A stretch of 64,000 nt of DNA from JAUZOB01 sp963692465 (GTDB taxonomy: Bacteria; Bacteroidota; Bacteroidia; Bacteroidales; Prolixibacteraceae), in contig OY829943.1 of NCBI GenBank assembly GCA_963692465.1, forward strand, positions 1,922,001-1,986,000. The letters run 5' to 3'. The notes under the pieces were generated by a model. That model saw nothing but the letters and a program-made list of their open reading frames with translations. It did no database searches and had not been told where the DNA came from. Below, piece after piece: positions 9,364 to 18,823 of this stretch (position 1 is the first letter of the stretch; each line of letters opens with the position of its first letter). The position numbers and the translations under genes were made by a program.

Positions 9364-9475
9364 AAGATTTTATACTTCGAGTTATCAAATGGACCCTACT
9401 TTGGAAACAAACAGACCCCTATTTTAACCTCTGTTTTTATGCCTTGGCGTCTTTTATGGGAATATATTTGGTCTA
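9364..9475 (+). promoter_or_regulatory. PUL promoter module, copy 1
   Basis: This 112-bp segment matches 39829-39939 base by base apart from one 1-base gap and scattered substitutions. It holds two C-rich half-sites, ACCCTA (9393-9398) and ACCCCTA (9415-9421), about two helical turns apart, the shared GGAAACAAA spacer, and a -7 box TATATTTG (9463-9470). There is no good -33 TTTG, which fits an activator-dependent promoter. The activator is probably the HTCS encoded at 26643. Downstream it has been separated from the GH31 gene by the IS4-family element. Confidence 0.7.
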
Positions 9476-9651
9476 ACTAATAACTGACAAAAAGTTAATC
9501 TTAGAAGTGGATTTCCTTTTAAACTAACTAGACCGACTAACGAAATGACAAATTCAGGGTTTGGTGCTTCTATAATCGCACTGATTAAAGATCAACTATT
9601 TTCTCGGGGACGACAACCGTCGGGTCCTCATATTCAACAGAAATATTTATT

Positions 9652-9660
9652 ATTCCTTTT
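9652..9660. repeat. Target-site duplication of the IS4-family element, left copy
   Basis: ATTCCTTTT directly precedes the left end of the element and recurs at 10966-10974 directly after the right end. A 9-bp duplication is within the IS4-family range. Confidence 0.9.
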
Positions 9661-10965
9661 CACTAGTGTCCACTAAAAATTAAAACATAACTGTACATGA
9701 CCATTCTCCGATATATCATCAACAGGATCGGATCTTTCAAAAAGTTCCTTAATGGGAGTTTTGTCAAAAAGCGACATACTCAAGATGCGCAACACATCGA
9801 AAGTGCTGCGTTTGAGTTGAAGGTCATGCTCAACTATTGCGATGAGGCAGTATGCCGTGATCGCCGAATATATTTGAATTCTGACAGTGTTTTCGGTAAT
9901 GCCCCAGAAAGATTTCACATGCAGATGCTGTTTGATCCATTTAAAGAACAGTTCCACTTGCCAGCGGTTTTTATAAAGCAAGGCGACATGCCTGGCTTTG
10001 ATTTCAACGTTATTGGTAATGTATGTAAAAGTCCTCTTATGCTCCTCAGAATAGTATACGATACGTCGGAGAAGGCTCGGATATTTCTTTTTAGTCAATT
10101 GACCGGTGAGTCGTATGGCCTGATCGCAGAGGATATCATCAGTCCCATCAAGAAGGTCATCTCCGCCAATAATCTCATATTGCAGTTTTCCACGTTCCCG
10201 TATAATAAAGTTAGAATCAATAAGATTAATTCTAAAAAGCCTTGCAAGATCAAAGTAACCTCGGTCGAAAATATAGTAAGCATTAGGTTCGTAAGGAATC
10301 TCATCCATGGCCTTCACATCATTCACTTTGGCCTCTGTAATATGCAGAAAAGCAGGGATCTGTGTGACCACGTCATAAAGAGTATGCACCTTAATCCCAG
10401 CCTTAGTCTTACGGAAGTTTGCCCACCAGAAAAGATTGAGGCACAGGTCTATGGTCGTAGAGTCGAAAGCATAAAATCTGCCCGCTATCTCAAACTCTCT
10501 TGTTATCCGCTTGCTTTGAGCAATGGTTATCATCTTGTATGCGAATTCTTCGAAGATTTTGTAGTCCTTGTTTGCATTTGCTTTAGCAAGATTGCTGCGC
10601 GTTATTACAGACTTGCCAAATCCGAGATGGTAAGACTTCGGTGCATGTGCAGACACTATACAAACAAGCTCTCTAAGACTTTCACAGCCGGACAACTGCC
10701 CGTACATCATGATAAGAAGCTGATTCCAGCAACTGAACGACTTGATATATTTATCCCCTTCGTATTTCATGACGATGCAATCAAAAACTCTTTTAGAAAT
10801 AAAGTCAACAAGTTGACTGAAAACATATTTCCCTTGATTCATAGTGCCCTGTTTTATCCGGACACGATATTACATTTTCAAATCGACACGTTAAAATTTA
10901 ACCTATATCATGTTTATTTATAAATAATTACAATGTTTTTATAACTTTTTTAGTGGACACTAGTG
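9661..10965 (-). mobile_element. Intact IS4-family insertion sequence (1305 bp)
   Basis: The ends are perfect 19-bp inverted repeats starting CACTAGTGTCCACTAAAAA, at 9661-9679 and, inverted, at 10947-10965. It is flanked by 9-bp direct repeats ATTCCTTTT (9652-9660 and 10966-10974). It contains one full-length transposase on the minus strand, opposite to the surrounding genes. Intact ends, intact gene and identical target duplications suggest a recent insertion. It sits between a PUL promoter module and the first PUL gene. Confidence 0.92.
9673..10842 (-). CDS. IS4-family DDE transposase
   Basis: The protein has 389 residues. An N-terminal helical DUF4372-like part (about 1-75) is followed by the DDE catalytic domain: first Asp in 'FYAFDSTTIDL', second Asp in 'YIFDRGYFDL', and the IS4 signature Y-x2-R-x3-E-x6-K in 'YKNRWQVELFFKWIK', which supplies the catalytic Glu. 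There are no internal stops and the length is normal, so it is probably functional. It fills nearly the whole element between the inverted repeats. A long open frame on the opposite strand of the same segment is a shadow, not a gene. Confidence 0.93.
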   Translation of the reverse strand: MNQGKYVFSQLVDFISKRVFDCIVMKYEGDKYIKSFSCWNQLLIMMYGQLSGCESLRELVCIVSAHAPKSYHLGFGKSVITRSNLAKANANKDYKIFEEFAYKMITIAQSKRITREFEIAGRFYAFDSTTIDLCLNLFWWANFRKTKAGIKVHTLYDVVTQIPAFLHITEAKVNDVKAMDEIPYEPNAYYIFDRGYFDLARLFRINLIDSNFIIRERGKLQYEIIGGDDLLDGTDDILCDQAIRLTGQLTKKKYPSLLRRIVYYSEEHKRTFTYITNNVEIKARHVALLYKNRWQVELFFKWIKQHLHVKSFWGITENTVRIQIYSAITAYCLIAIVEHDLQLKRSTFDVLRILSMSLFDKTPIKELFERSDPVDDISENGHVQLCFNF

Positions 10966-10974
10966 ATTCCTTTT
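10966..10974. repeat. Target-site duplication of the IS4-family element, right copy
   Basis: ATTCCTTTT, identical to 9652-9660. Removing the element and one copy would place the promoter's -7 box about 290 bp upstream of the GH31 start. Confidence 0.9.
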
Positions 10975-11073
10975 ATGTAATTGTCCGATGTGCCGGAGTC
11001 TATTGTGGATTTCTTGTAATAGGTTGTTCTATAATGAGATTTTTATGTCTTGTAAAAAATAAATGAATAAAGA

Positions 11074-13905
11074 ATGAAACGTAGTTTTATCTATATTGCT
11101 ATATTACTTTTTATATTCGCATCGTGTCAGACGAAATCATTTCGTGTACAAAAGGATGGAGTCGTGGTGCATTTTGGGAAAGACAATAGTCTGGGGGGCA
11201 AAAATATTAAGATCGAGGTGGTGTCTGATGCGATTATACACGTGAGTGTAACCCCCCTTTCTTCTTTTAGTTCGGATACGAGTCTGATTATCAACGGAAA
11301 TAAGATGAATCTTCCAAAATGGGAGTATCAGGTAAAAGGAGATAGTTTAGAAATGGCAACTTCTTTGCTTAAAACCAATATCTCATTGAAAGATGGAGGT
11401 ATTCGATTTGCAACAGTTGGTGGACAATCCTTGTTGTCGGAAGTCAAAGGAGGAGGGAAAACTTTTATTCCTGAAGCGGTTAGCGGACATCATTTCTATC
11501 AGATACATCAGGTATTTAATTCTCCGGATAACGAGGCATTTTATGGTTTGGGTCAGCATCAGAATTCGATAATGAACTTTAAAGGGCAGGATGTTGACTT
11601 GTTTCAGTTCAATACCATGATTGCCGTTCCTTTTGTTGTGTCTGATAAAAATTATGGAATCTTATGGGATAATTACTCTCAGTCGAAATTTGGTGATATA
11701 AGAGATTATGAAAATATCTCTTCACTTAGATTATATGGAGAAGCCGGACAGTCTGGCGGTCTGACTGCAACTTATACGGATGCTAAAGATTCTTCAAAAG
11801 TGTTGCTTAAACGTCAGGAATCGGTTATTGATTATGCTTTCTTAAATAGTAAAGACGTTTTTCCTCCGGAATTAAAGCAAGGAGGGAAAGCGACATGGAC
11901 CGGTTTCATTGAAACGAATTATACCGGAGATCATAAATTCAGACTTTATTCGTCCGGATATGTAAAAGTGTGGATAAATAATCAGTTGGTACTACCTGAA
12001 ACATGGCGGCAAAACTGGAATCCCAAACAAAACCCCTTTACCTACTATATGGAAAAAGGGAAGCGATATGCTTTTCGAATGGAATGGGTGTCTGAGGGGG
12101 GATATCTGTCGTTAAAATGGCTCAGCCCGCTGTCTCCGGTTGATCAGGGTAATCTGTCTTTGTATTCAAAGGTCGGGAAACAAATCAATTATTATTTTAT
12201 CAAGGGGGATAATCTCGATCAGGTTATTGGTAATTACCGGGAACTTACGGGAAAGGCACCCATCATGCCGAGCTGGGCCATGGGCCTCTGGCAAAGTCGG
12301 GAGCGATATAAAACACAGGACGAACTAATCTCTACGGTTAAAGAGTTTCGGAAAAGAGAGATCCCATTAGATAATATCATTATGGACTGGCAATATTGGG
12401 CTGATGATCAATGGGGAACTCATGAATTTGAGAAATCAAGATTTCCTGATGCGGATGAAATGATTCGTACTCTTCATAACTTAAATACTCATTTTATGAT
12501 CTCTGTGTGGCCTAAATTTTATCCGGGGACTGAGAATTTTAACCGGATGAATTCAAAAGGATTTCTTTATCAGGAGAATCTTCGTTTGAAACATAAAGAT
12601 TGGGTCGGCCCTGGATATCTAAACACTTTTTATGATGCATTTAATCCAGGAGCCCGAAAATTGTATTGGCAACTGATGAATGAGAAGCTTTTCTCAAAAG
12701 GAGTTGACGCATGGTGGCTTGATGCATCCGAACCGGATATTCACTCGAATCTTTCATTGGAGATGCGGGAGAGTTTGATGAATCCAACCGCGATGGGGTC
12801 AGGAGCTGAATATTTTAATGCCTATCCCTTAATGCATAACCGAGCTGTTTACGAAGGACAACGTTCAATAAATCCAGACCAGCGGGTCTTTATACTTACT
12901 AGGTCCTCTTTTGCCGGACAACAGCATTTTGCTGTTGCAACCTGGAGTGGAGATGTCGTTTCACGTTGGCATGACTTAAAAGCGCAAATTCCGGCAGGGC
13001 TTAATTTCTCTCTTTCAGGAATTCCTTTTTGGACAACGGATATTGGCGGGTTTGCTCTTGAAAAGAAATATGAGCATGCTCAGGGTGAGGACCTCGATGA
13101 ATGGCGAGAACTGCAGACTCGTTGGTTCCAATTCGGTACTTTTTGTCCACTATTCCGGGTACATGGACAATATCCGTATCGGGAGATGTATAATATCGCT
13201 CCGGAAGGAAATATTGCTTACGAAACAATGCTCTCTTACGATAAACTCCGCTATCGGCTGATGCCTTATCTCTACACGCTGAACGGAATGGTCTACTGGA
13301 AAAACTATACCATCATGCGTTCTTTGGTCATGGATTTTGAGCAAGATCAACGGGTTCGGTCAATTGGAGACCAATTTATGCTGGGCCCTTCTATTCTTGT
13401 TTGTCCCGTTTATGAATATAAAGTCCGTTCGAGAAAGGTTTATTTACCAGAAGGAAGTAACTGGTACAATCTGCAAAACGGAGAGTGGCTGCAAGGTGGA
13501 CAGACGATTAATGCGGTGGCTCCTTTATCTGATATTCCACTTTTTGTAAAAGAGGGTTCAATTCTACCGACAGGTCCGGCGTTGCAATATACCGGAGAGA
13601 AAAAGGCAGATCCGATAACTCTTTGGGTCTATACCGGGAAGGATGCTTCGTTCGAATTATATGAGGACGAGGGAACTAATTATAATTACGAAAAAGGTCT
13701 TTACTCTATTATTCCTATTCGATATGAAGAAGTAACACATTCTCTGATAATCGGCTCGAGAAAGGGAACTTTTACCGGAATGCTAAAAGAACGAACATTC
13801 CGTATTGTGAAAATCTCAAAAGAACAACCGATGACTTTGGATTATGACCGGAAAGCTGATCATGAAATCAGATATGACGGTCAATTGGTGAAAATTAACT
13901 TATAA
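11074..13905 (+). CDS. GH31 alpha-xylosidase/alpha-glucosidase lipoprotein with PA14 insert
   Basis: 943 residues. The N-terminus has a lipobox FASC (Cys18), so it is probably lipid-anchored. Order: N-terminal GH31 beta-sandwich (about 30-245), an inserted PA14 domain (about 260-360, 'TGFIETNYTGDHKFRLYSS'), the (beta/alpha)8 barrel, then C-terminal beta domains. The nucleophile is D550 in 'WWLDASEPD' and the likely acid/base is D627 in 'WSGDVVSRW'. The same architecture, GH31 interrupted by PA14, is found in xyloglucan-specific alpha-xylosidases of Bacteroides ovatus and Cellvibrio, which remove xylose from the non-reducing end of xyloglucan oligosaccharides. It is the first gene of the PUL. 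The IS4-family element ends 108 bp upstream, so its present expression is uncertain. Confidence 0.9.
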   Translation: MKRSFIYIAILLFIFASCQTKSFRVQKDGVVVHFGKDNSLGGKNIKIEVVSDAIIHVSVTPLSSFSSDTSLIINGNKMNLPKWEYQVKGDSLEMATSLLKTNISLKDGGIRFATVGGQSLLSEVKGGGKTFIPEAVSGHHFYQIHQVFNSPDNEAFYGLGQHQNSIMNFKGQDVDLFQFNTMIAVPFVVSDKNYGILWDNYSQSKFGDIRDYENISSLRLYGEAGQSGGLTATYTDAKDSSKVLLKRQESVIDYAFLNSKDVFPPELKQGGKATWTGFIETNYTGDHKFRLYSSGYVKVWINNQLVLPETWRQNWNPKQNPFTYYMEKGKRYAFRMEWVSEGGYLSLKWLSPLSPVDQGNLSLYSKVGKQINYYFIKGDNLDQVIGNYRELTGKAPIMPSWAMGLWQSRERYKTQDELISTVKEFRKREIPLDNIIMDWQYWADDQWGTHEFEKSRFPDADEMIRTLHNLNTHFMISVWPKFYPGTENFNRMNSKGFLYQENLRLKHKDWVGPGYLNTFYDAFNPGARKLYWQLMNEKLFSKGVDAWWLDASEPDIHSNLSLEMRESLMNPTAMGSGAEYFNAYPLMHNRAVYEGQRSINPDQRVFILTRSSFAGQQHFAVATWSGDVVSRWHDLKAQIPAGLNFSLSGIPFWTTDIGGFALEKKYEHAQGEDLDEWRELQTRWFQFGTFCPLFRVHGQYPYREMYNIAPEGNIAYETMLSYDKLRYRLMPYLYTLNGMVYWKNYTIMRSLVMDFEQDQRVRSIGDQFMLGPSILVCPVYEYKVRSRKVYLPEGSNWYNLQNGEWLQGGQTINAVAPLSDIPLFVKEGSILPTGPALQYTGEKKADPITLWVYTGKDASFELYEDEGTNYNYEKGLYSIIPIRYEEVTHSLIIGSRKGTFTGMLKERTFRIVKISKEQPMTLDYDRKADHEIRYDGQLVKINL

Positions 13906-13968
13906 AAGATAGATAGAATGAAATATTTCTATTGGTCAAAATGAAACTCTAACTAAACTATATTAAAC

Positions 13969-16900
13969 ATGAAAGGAAAACGTAGAAAGGGAATAGAATT
14001 CCCTAACATTCAAACGACACTGTTCCTGGCAATGTGGTTTTTGATGGCCTTACTTCTTCAGGCGGTTCCGGGCTATTCTCAACCGGTCCGGATTGTCGGA
14101 ACAGTTGTCTCTTTGCTCGATAGAACTCCGATTGCCGGAGCAACAGTAATGATTAAGGGGAAAGTATCAACGGGAACAGCGACTGACCTGAACGGTAAAT
14201 TTTCTATTCAGGTAGAGCAGGGTACTGTTCTTGAAATATCTTTTATCGGATTTGAAAAACAAACGTATGTTGTAAAGGGGAAGGCAAATCTGATTATTTC
14301 TTTGAAAGAAGCGTCGGCCGGACTTAATGAAGTGGTTGTGGTTGGTTATGGTACTTCCAGGAAAAGAGACCTTACCGGTGCGGTTGCATCGGTCTCTTCC
14401 GATGATATTAGAAAGACAGTGTCAACATCTCTTGACCAGGCCTTGCAGGGCCGAGCTGCCGGCGTAATGGTTACACAGAACAGTGGAGAACCGGGTGGTG
14501 GTGTTTCTGTCCGAATTCGTGGAGTTAATTCAGTTACTGGATCAAATGAACCGCTTTATGTGGTTGATGGAATTCCGATTGAGGGTTATAATGGGAAGGT
14601 AGAGAACTCTGTTGCGTCAATTAATCCGAACGATATTGTTTCAATGGAAATTCTGAAAGATGCGTCGGCAACGGCAATTTATGGTTCCCGTGGAGCAAAC
14701 GGAGTCGTCTTAATTACTACACGACGAGGCGAAGTTGGGAAAAACACGCTTTCCTATGAAGGATATTATGGGGTTCAGCAACTGCCTACCCGGGTTGACG
14801 TGATGAACCTTCAGCAATATGCTACCTACATGAATGAGCGATATAAGTTATTGGGATGGCAATCTCGTGAAGAGTTTAAGGACCCTTCCATTCTGGGAAA
14901 AGGAACCGATTGGCAGAAAGAATTATTCAGTATCGCTCCGATGCAAAATCATCAGCTGACGTTAAATTCAGGAACTGAAAAAACACAGATGTCTCTTTCA
15001 GGCGCATTCTTCAGACAGGACGGGATTGCGATGGGATCTGGATATGATCGGTTTTCTTTTCGGATGAATGTTGACAACAAAACTTATAGCTGGCTGAATA
15101 CCGGATTAAGCATGATGGCTAGCCTCTCTAAACAAAAAATCACGATCTCCGATGGAGATATTATTTCCAGAACAATCGGGCAATCTCCCGATGTTCCGGC
15201 CAGAATGCCTGATGGTTCATGGGGTGGACCCTCTACTCCGTTTAACCTTTCGAATCCGGTAGCAGAGGCTTCAATTACCGAGAATAAGAATCGGGGCGTT
15301 CAGTTGTTGGGCAACTTTTTTGCTGACATTACTTTTGCCAAAGGATTAGTTTTGAGGAGTGAGGCTGGAGGAAACGTTAATTATAGCAACATCTATTATT
15401 TCTTACCAACTTATACCTTCGGGTCCAAAACAAATTCGGTTAATACTTCAACTCGCACTGCTGAAAATTCTCAGTACTGGATTGTGAAAAACTATCTGAC
15501 TTATTCGGCTAAGTTTGCCGAGAAACATGATTTTTCTTTCATGGCAGGTCATGAAGCTCAGGCAACTGTTTATGAGTCATTAAGCGGAACAAGAAATACA
15601 TTTACTTCGAATGACCTGCATGAATTGAATCTTGGTGATGCGTCATCGGCAACCAATACTGGGAGCAAAGGGCATTCTTCTTTGGAGTCCTATTTCGGAA
15701 GATTAAACTATTCCTATGCAGATAAATACCTATTGACTGCTACGTATCGTGCTGATGGTTCTTCAAAGTTCGGTCCGAATAAACGTTGGGGTTATTTCCC
15801 ATCTTTTGCGGCTGCATGGAGAGTTACCGGCGAAGAATTCATGAAAAAACAGGATGTAATCAGTAACATGAAATTACGGTTAGGTTGGGGACAGGTAGGT
15901 AATCAGAATATTGCGGATTATGCCTATGGTGCAACGCTGGGAGTCGTTCAGACGGAATGGGGAAGTGGAGTGCTTACCGGGAAACTGGCTAATCCTGATG
16001 TGCAGTGGGAATCAACGGAGTCATCCAATATCGGACTGGATCTGGGCTTTCTGAAGAATAGAATTGAATTTATTGTTGATGTTTATAAAAAGACAACAGA
16101 TAATCTGTTAATGCAACCTCCTTATCCGTTAGCAGTAGGGACTGCTACCTGGACTGGTGAGGGGGGCGTTATTGCTCCTTGGGTTAATGTTGGGGCTATT
16201 CAAAATAAAGGAATTGAACTCACGCTGAATACGGTTAATATTGATAATGGTACTTTTAGTTGGAAAACCGGAATTATGTTTTCCCGGAATGTGAATAAAA
16301 TTACCAAATTAACAACGGATAATGCAATAGTCAATGGATTGGAAGGAACTGACATTATTACTCAGTCTGTTGTTGGAAAGCCGGTCGGTCAGTTCTATGG
16401 ATATGTAATCGATGGAATGTTTAACAAAGAATCCGATTTCTATCAAAAGAACTCGAATGGCTCTTTCAAACTGGATGCAAATGGCAACAAAATAATGGTT
16501 GCTTTACCCACAAAAACAGACGTGAAACCCGGTGGTGTATGGTATGGCGATTTTCGCTACAAAGACCTAAACGGGGATGGTGTGATTGACGAAAAAGATC
16601 GTGCTTACATTGGTAATCCTGATCCTAAATTTCAATTCGGGATAAACAACTCCTTTTCCTGGGGTAACTTTGATATGAATGTTTATCTCACTGGTGTTTA
16701 TGGAAATAAAATCTATAACATGATTCGGGTGGCTGATGAAAATCCGGGGAACAACTACGGACTTCTGGCTTCTGTTTCTGATTATGCCCGATTGGGGATT
16801 ATTAACCCAGATTTGAAGCAAGGTGACTTAACTGCCAGTCAGATTCTTAGTAATGTGTATGTTATTAATGCCGGGACTGGTATTCCGAGAGTTACTCTGG

Positions 16901-17193
16901 ATGATCCGAATGCGAATAGTCGTATTTCTGATCGTTTTGTGGAGGATGGTTCTTATTTGAGAATAAAAAATATCTCAATTGGATATACGATCCCTGCAAA
17001 AGTATTAAGTAAAGTCGGATTAGCCGGACTGAGGGTTTATGCTAACATTCAGAATCTCTATACGTTCACTAATTATAGTGGATATGATCCGGAAATCGGA
17101 TCTCAACGGCAGAATATGATCCTTTCTTCCATTGATTATGGACGTTATCCGACTCCGCGGATTTACACTTTTGGTATGAGTTTGACTTTCTAA
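13969..17193 (+). CDS. SusC-like TonB-dependent outer membrane transporter
   Basis: 1074 residues: signal peptide (core near 20-37, ending GYSQ), carboxypeptidase-regulatory-like domain (about 42-120), TonB-box/plug domain with 'VVVVGYGTSRKRDLTGAVAS' and 'EILKDASATAIYGSRGANG' near 230-245, then a 22-strand beta-barrel ending in the aromatic 'FGMSLTF'. It imports glycan oligomers across the outer membrane as a complex with the SusD-like protein 19 bases downstream. Length and order match SusC homologues. The energising TonB system is not obviously encoded in the PUL; the ExbBD cluster at 30.8-33 kb is close but is on the other strand and unusual. Confidence 0.95.
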   Translation: MKGKRRKGIEFPNIQTTLFLAMWFLMALLLQAVPGYSQPVRIVGTVVSLLDRTPIAGATVMIKGKVSTGTATDLNGKFSIQVEQGTVLEISFIGFEKQTYVVKGKANLIISLKEASAGLNEVVVVGYGTSRKRDLTGAVASVSSDDIRKTVSTSLDQALQGRAAGVMVTQNSGEPGGGVSVRIRGVNSVTGSNEPLYVVDGIPIEGYNGKVENSVASINPNDIVSMEILKDASATAIYGSRGANGVVLITTRRGEVGKNTLSYEGYYGVQQLPTRVDVMNLQQYATYMNERYKLLGWQSREEFKDPSILGKGTDWQKELFSIAPMQNHQLTLNSGTEKTQMSLSGAFFRQDGIAMGSGYDRFSFRMNVDNKTYSWLNTGLSMMASLSKQKITISDGDIISRTIGQSPDVPARMPDGSWGGPSTPFNLSNPVAEASITENKNRGVQLLGNFFADITFAKGLVLRSEAGGNVNYSNIYYFLPTYTFGSKTNSVNTSTRTAENSQYWIVKNYLTYSAKFAEKHDFSFMAGHEAQATVYESLSGTRNTFTSNDLHELNLGDASSATNTGSKGHSSLESYFGRLNYSYADKYLLTATYRADGSSKFGPNKRWGYFPSFAAAWRVTGEEFMKKQDVISNMKLRLGWGQVGNQNIADYAYGATLGVVQTEWGSGVLTGKLANPDVQWESTESSNIGLDLGFLKNRIEFIVDVYKKTTDNLLMQPPYPLAVGTATWTGEGGVIAPWVNVGAIQNKGIELTLNTVNIDNGTFSWKTGIMFSRNVNKITKLTTDNAIVNGLEGTDIITQSVVGKPVGQFYGYVIDGMFNKESDFYQKNSNGSFKLDANGNKIMVALPTKTDVKPGGVWYGDFRYKDLNGDGVIDEKDRAYIGNPDPKFQFGINNSFSWGNFDMNVYLTGVYGNKIYNMIRVADENPGNNYGLLASVSDYARLGIINPDLKQGDLTASQILSNVYVINAGTGIPRVTLDDPNANSRISDRFVEDGSYLRIKNISIGYTIPAKVLSKVGLAGLRVYANIQNLYTFTNYSGYDPEIGSQRQNMILSSIDYGRYPTPRIYTFGMSLTF

Positions 17194-17212
17194 CCTCAAA
17201 GAAAATAACGAT

Positions 17213-18799
17213 ATGAAACGTAAAAACTATATAAAAATATTTCTGGTCTGTTTGTCTCTGATTGGATTAGCCGGATGTGGAAAAGATTTTCTGGAACAAA
17301 CTCCGCTTGATACCTTGACGATGGATAGTTTCTATACTTCGCCTGCAGACCTGAGGGCTGCTACAGCTCCTCTTTATACACAAGTCTGGTTCATCTTTAA
17401 TGATAAGTCTAATCTAAGTCTGGGTGAATCGCGTGGGGGCAACATGTTATCCAACAACAATTACATGCCCTTCTATATGTTTACGGCAAATGCACTCAAT
17501 GGCGATTTAGCAAGTGCATGGACTGCTTTTTATCGGGTTGTTGCTCAAACTAACTTTACGATAAATAACATTCAGCAAAAGGCAAAAAACGTAACTGAAG
17601 ATCAAAAAAATGCAGCTATTGCAGAAGCTCGTTTTATGCGCGGGTCTGCTTATCTGTATATGGTGAAGTTGTGGGGGCCGGTAATCTTACTGGAAGACAA
17701 TGTGGCCTTAGTGAAAAATGCACAGGTCGCACCAAGTCCTGTTGAAGACGTTTATAAATTTATTATTCGCGATCTAAGCTATGCTTCAAAATATCTACCG
17801 GTTAAGGATGATCCGGGACGGGTTACCAAATGGGCTGCAGAAGGGATGTTGTCCCGAGCCTATCTGTCACATTCAGGGTTGAATCAGCCGGGAACCAGAC
17901 TCCAAACGGATCTGGATAGTGCGAAGAAGTATGCCGGTGATGTTTGTCATAACAGTGGTCTGTCATTAGTGTCTGATTATGGTGAACTGTTTAAGATGAA
18001 GAATAATAATAACCAGGAATCACTTTTTGCCTTACAGTGGGTAGCCAGTAGTAACTGGGGTTCGGAAAATACCAATCAGGCCTATATCGCTTTTGAGTCC
18101 AAATTAACGGGAGTCGGTGATGGTTGGGGGGGAGGAACAAGCCCTTCCTATGATCTAATTAAAGAATACAACAAAGATCCCAATGATACCATTCGAAGGA
18201 ATGCTTCGATTATGCTGGAAGGCGTCCATTATCCTGAGTTGTTGCAAAAAAGCGGAGGATATACCTTCACCTCTAATTCTGGAGGGATAAAAAAATATGT
18301 GATTGGAACACCTGACGATAATGATGGGAAAGTATGGTTTATGTCGGCACCTATCAATACGTATATGTTGCGATTAGCGGAGGTTTATCTGATTTATGCT
18401 GATGCTATCAGAGGAAATAGTGCATCGACTACTGATCCTGAAGCCTTAAAATATTTCAATCTGGTCAGGACCCGCGCGAATGTTGCTTCTAAGACAGCCA
18501 TCAGTTTTGACGATATGCTTCATGAAGTACGGGTGGAATTGGCTATGGAATCGCAATACTGGTACTACCTGGTTAACTGGTATTATTACAAACCCGATGA
18601 GGCACTAAAATATATCAATCATCAGGAACGTGGAACCAGTTATACATGGACCCGAAAAACCGGATTGGTGATAGGAACCCCTCCTGCAATTGTTCCGAAG
18701 GCGACGGCATCGGATATGTTTCTTCCTTATCCGGAAAGCGAAGTCATTCAGAATCCAATGTTGAAAGACACTCCGGTTCCTTACAAATTTACCTGGTAA
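17213..18799 (+). CDS. SusD/RagB-like surface nutrient-binding lipoprotein
   Basis: 528 residues with the lipobox LAGC (Cys22) followed by 'GKDFLEQTPLDTLT', the usual start of SusD homologues. The body shows the TPR-like helical fold of the family ('AIAEARFMRGSAYLYMVKLWGPV' near 135-160) and the C-terminal 'RLAEVYLIYADAI' and 'RVELAMESQYWY' motifs. It caps the SusC barrel on the cell surface and delivers oligosaccharides. It lies in the PUL operon directly after susC. Confidence 0.95.
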   Translation: MKRKNYIKIFLVCLSLIGLAGCGKDFLEQTPLDTLTMDSFYTSPADLRAATAPLYTQVWFIFNDKSNLSLGESRGGNMLSNNNYMPFYMFTANALNGDLASAWTAFYRVVAQTNFTINNIQQKAKNVTEDQKNAAIAEARFMRGSAYLYMVKLWGPVILLEDNVALVKNAQVAPSPVEDVYKFIIRDLSYASKYLPVKDDPGRVTKWAAEGMLSRAYLSHSGLNQPGTRLQTDLDSAKKYAGDVCHNSGLSLVSDYGELFKMKNNNNQESLFALQWVASSNWGSENTNQAYIAFESKLTGVGDGWGGGTSPSYDLIKEYNKDPNDTIRRNASIMLEGVHYPELLQKSGGYTFTSNSGGIKKYVIGTPDDNDGKVWFMSAPINTYMLRLAEVYLIYADAIRGNSASTTDPEALKYFNLVRTRANVASKTAISFDDMLHEVRVELAMESQYWYYLVNWYYYKPDEALKYINHQERGTSYTWTRKTGLVIGTPPAIVPKATASDMFLPYPESEVIQNPMLKDTPVPYKFTW

Positions 18800-18823
18800 T
18801 CAAACTACTAACAATGAACTGTT

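Noticed and set aside
9606..9631. Leader hairpin as a riboswitch
   Set aside because: A short GGAC/GTCC stem with bulges is present downstream of the PUL promoter, but it does not match any riboswitch class I know and was probably part of the leader interrupted by the IS.
9697..10923. 408-codon open frame on the plus strand of the IS4-family element
   Set aside because: It is exactly antisense to the intact DDE transposase, which has all catalytic motifs; the plus-strand protein has no recognisable domain.
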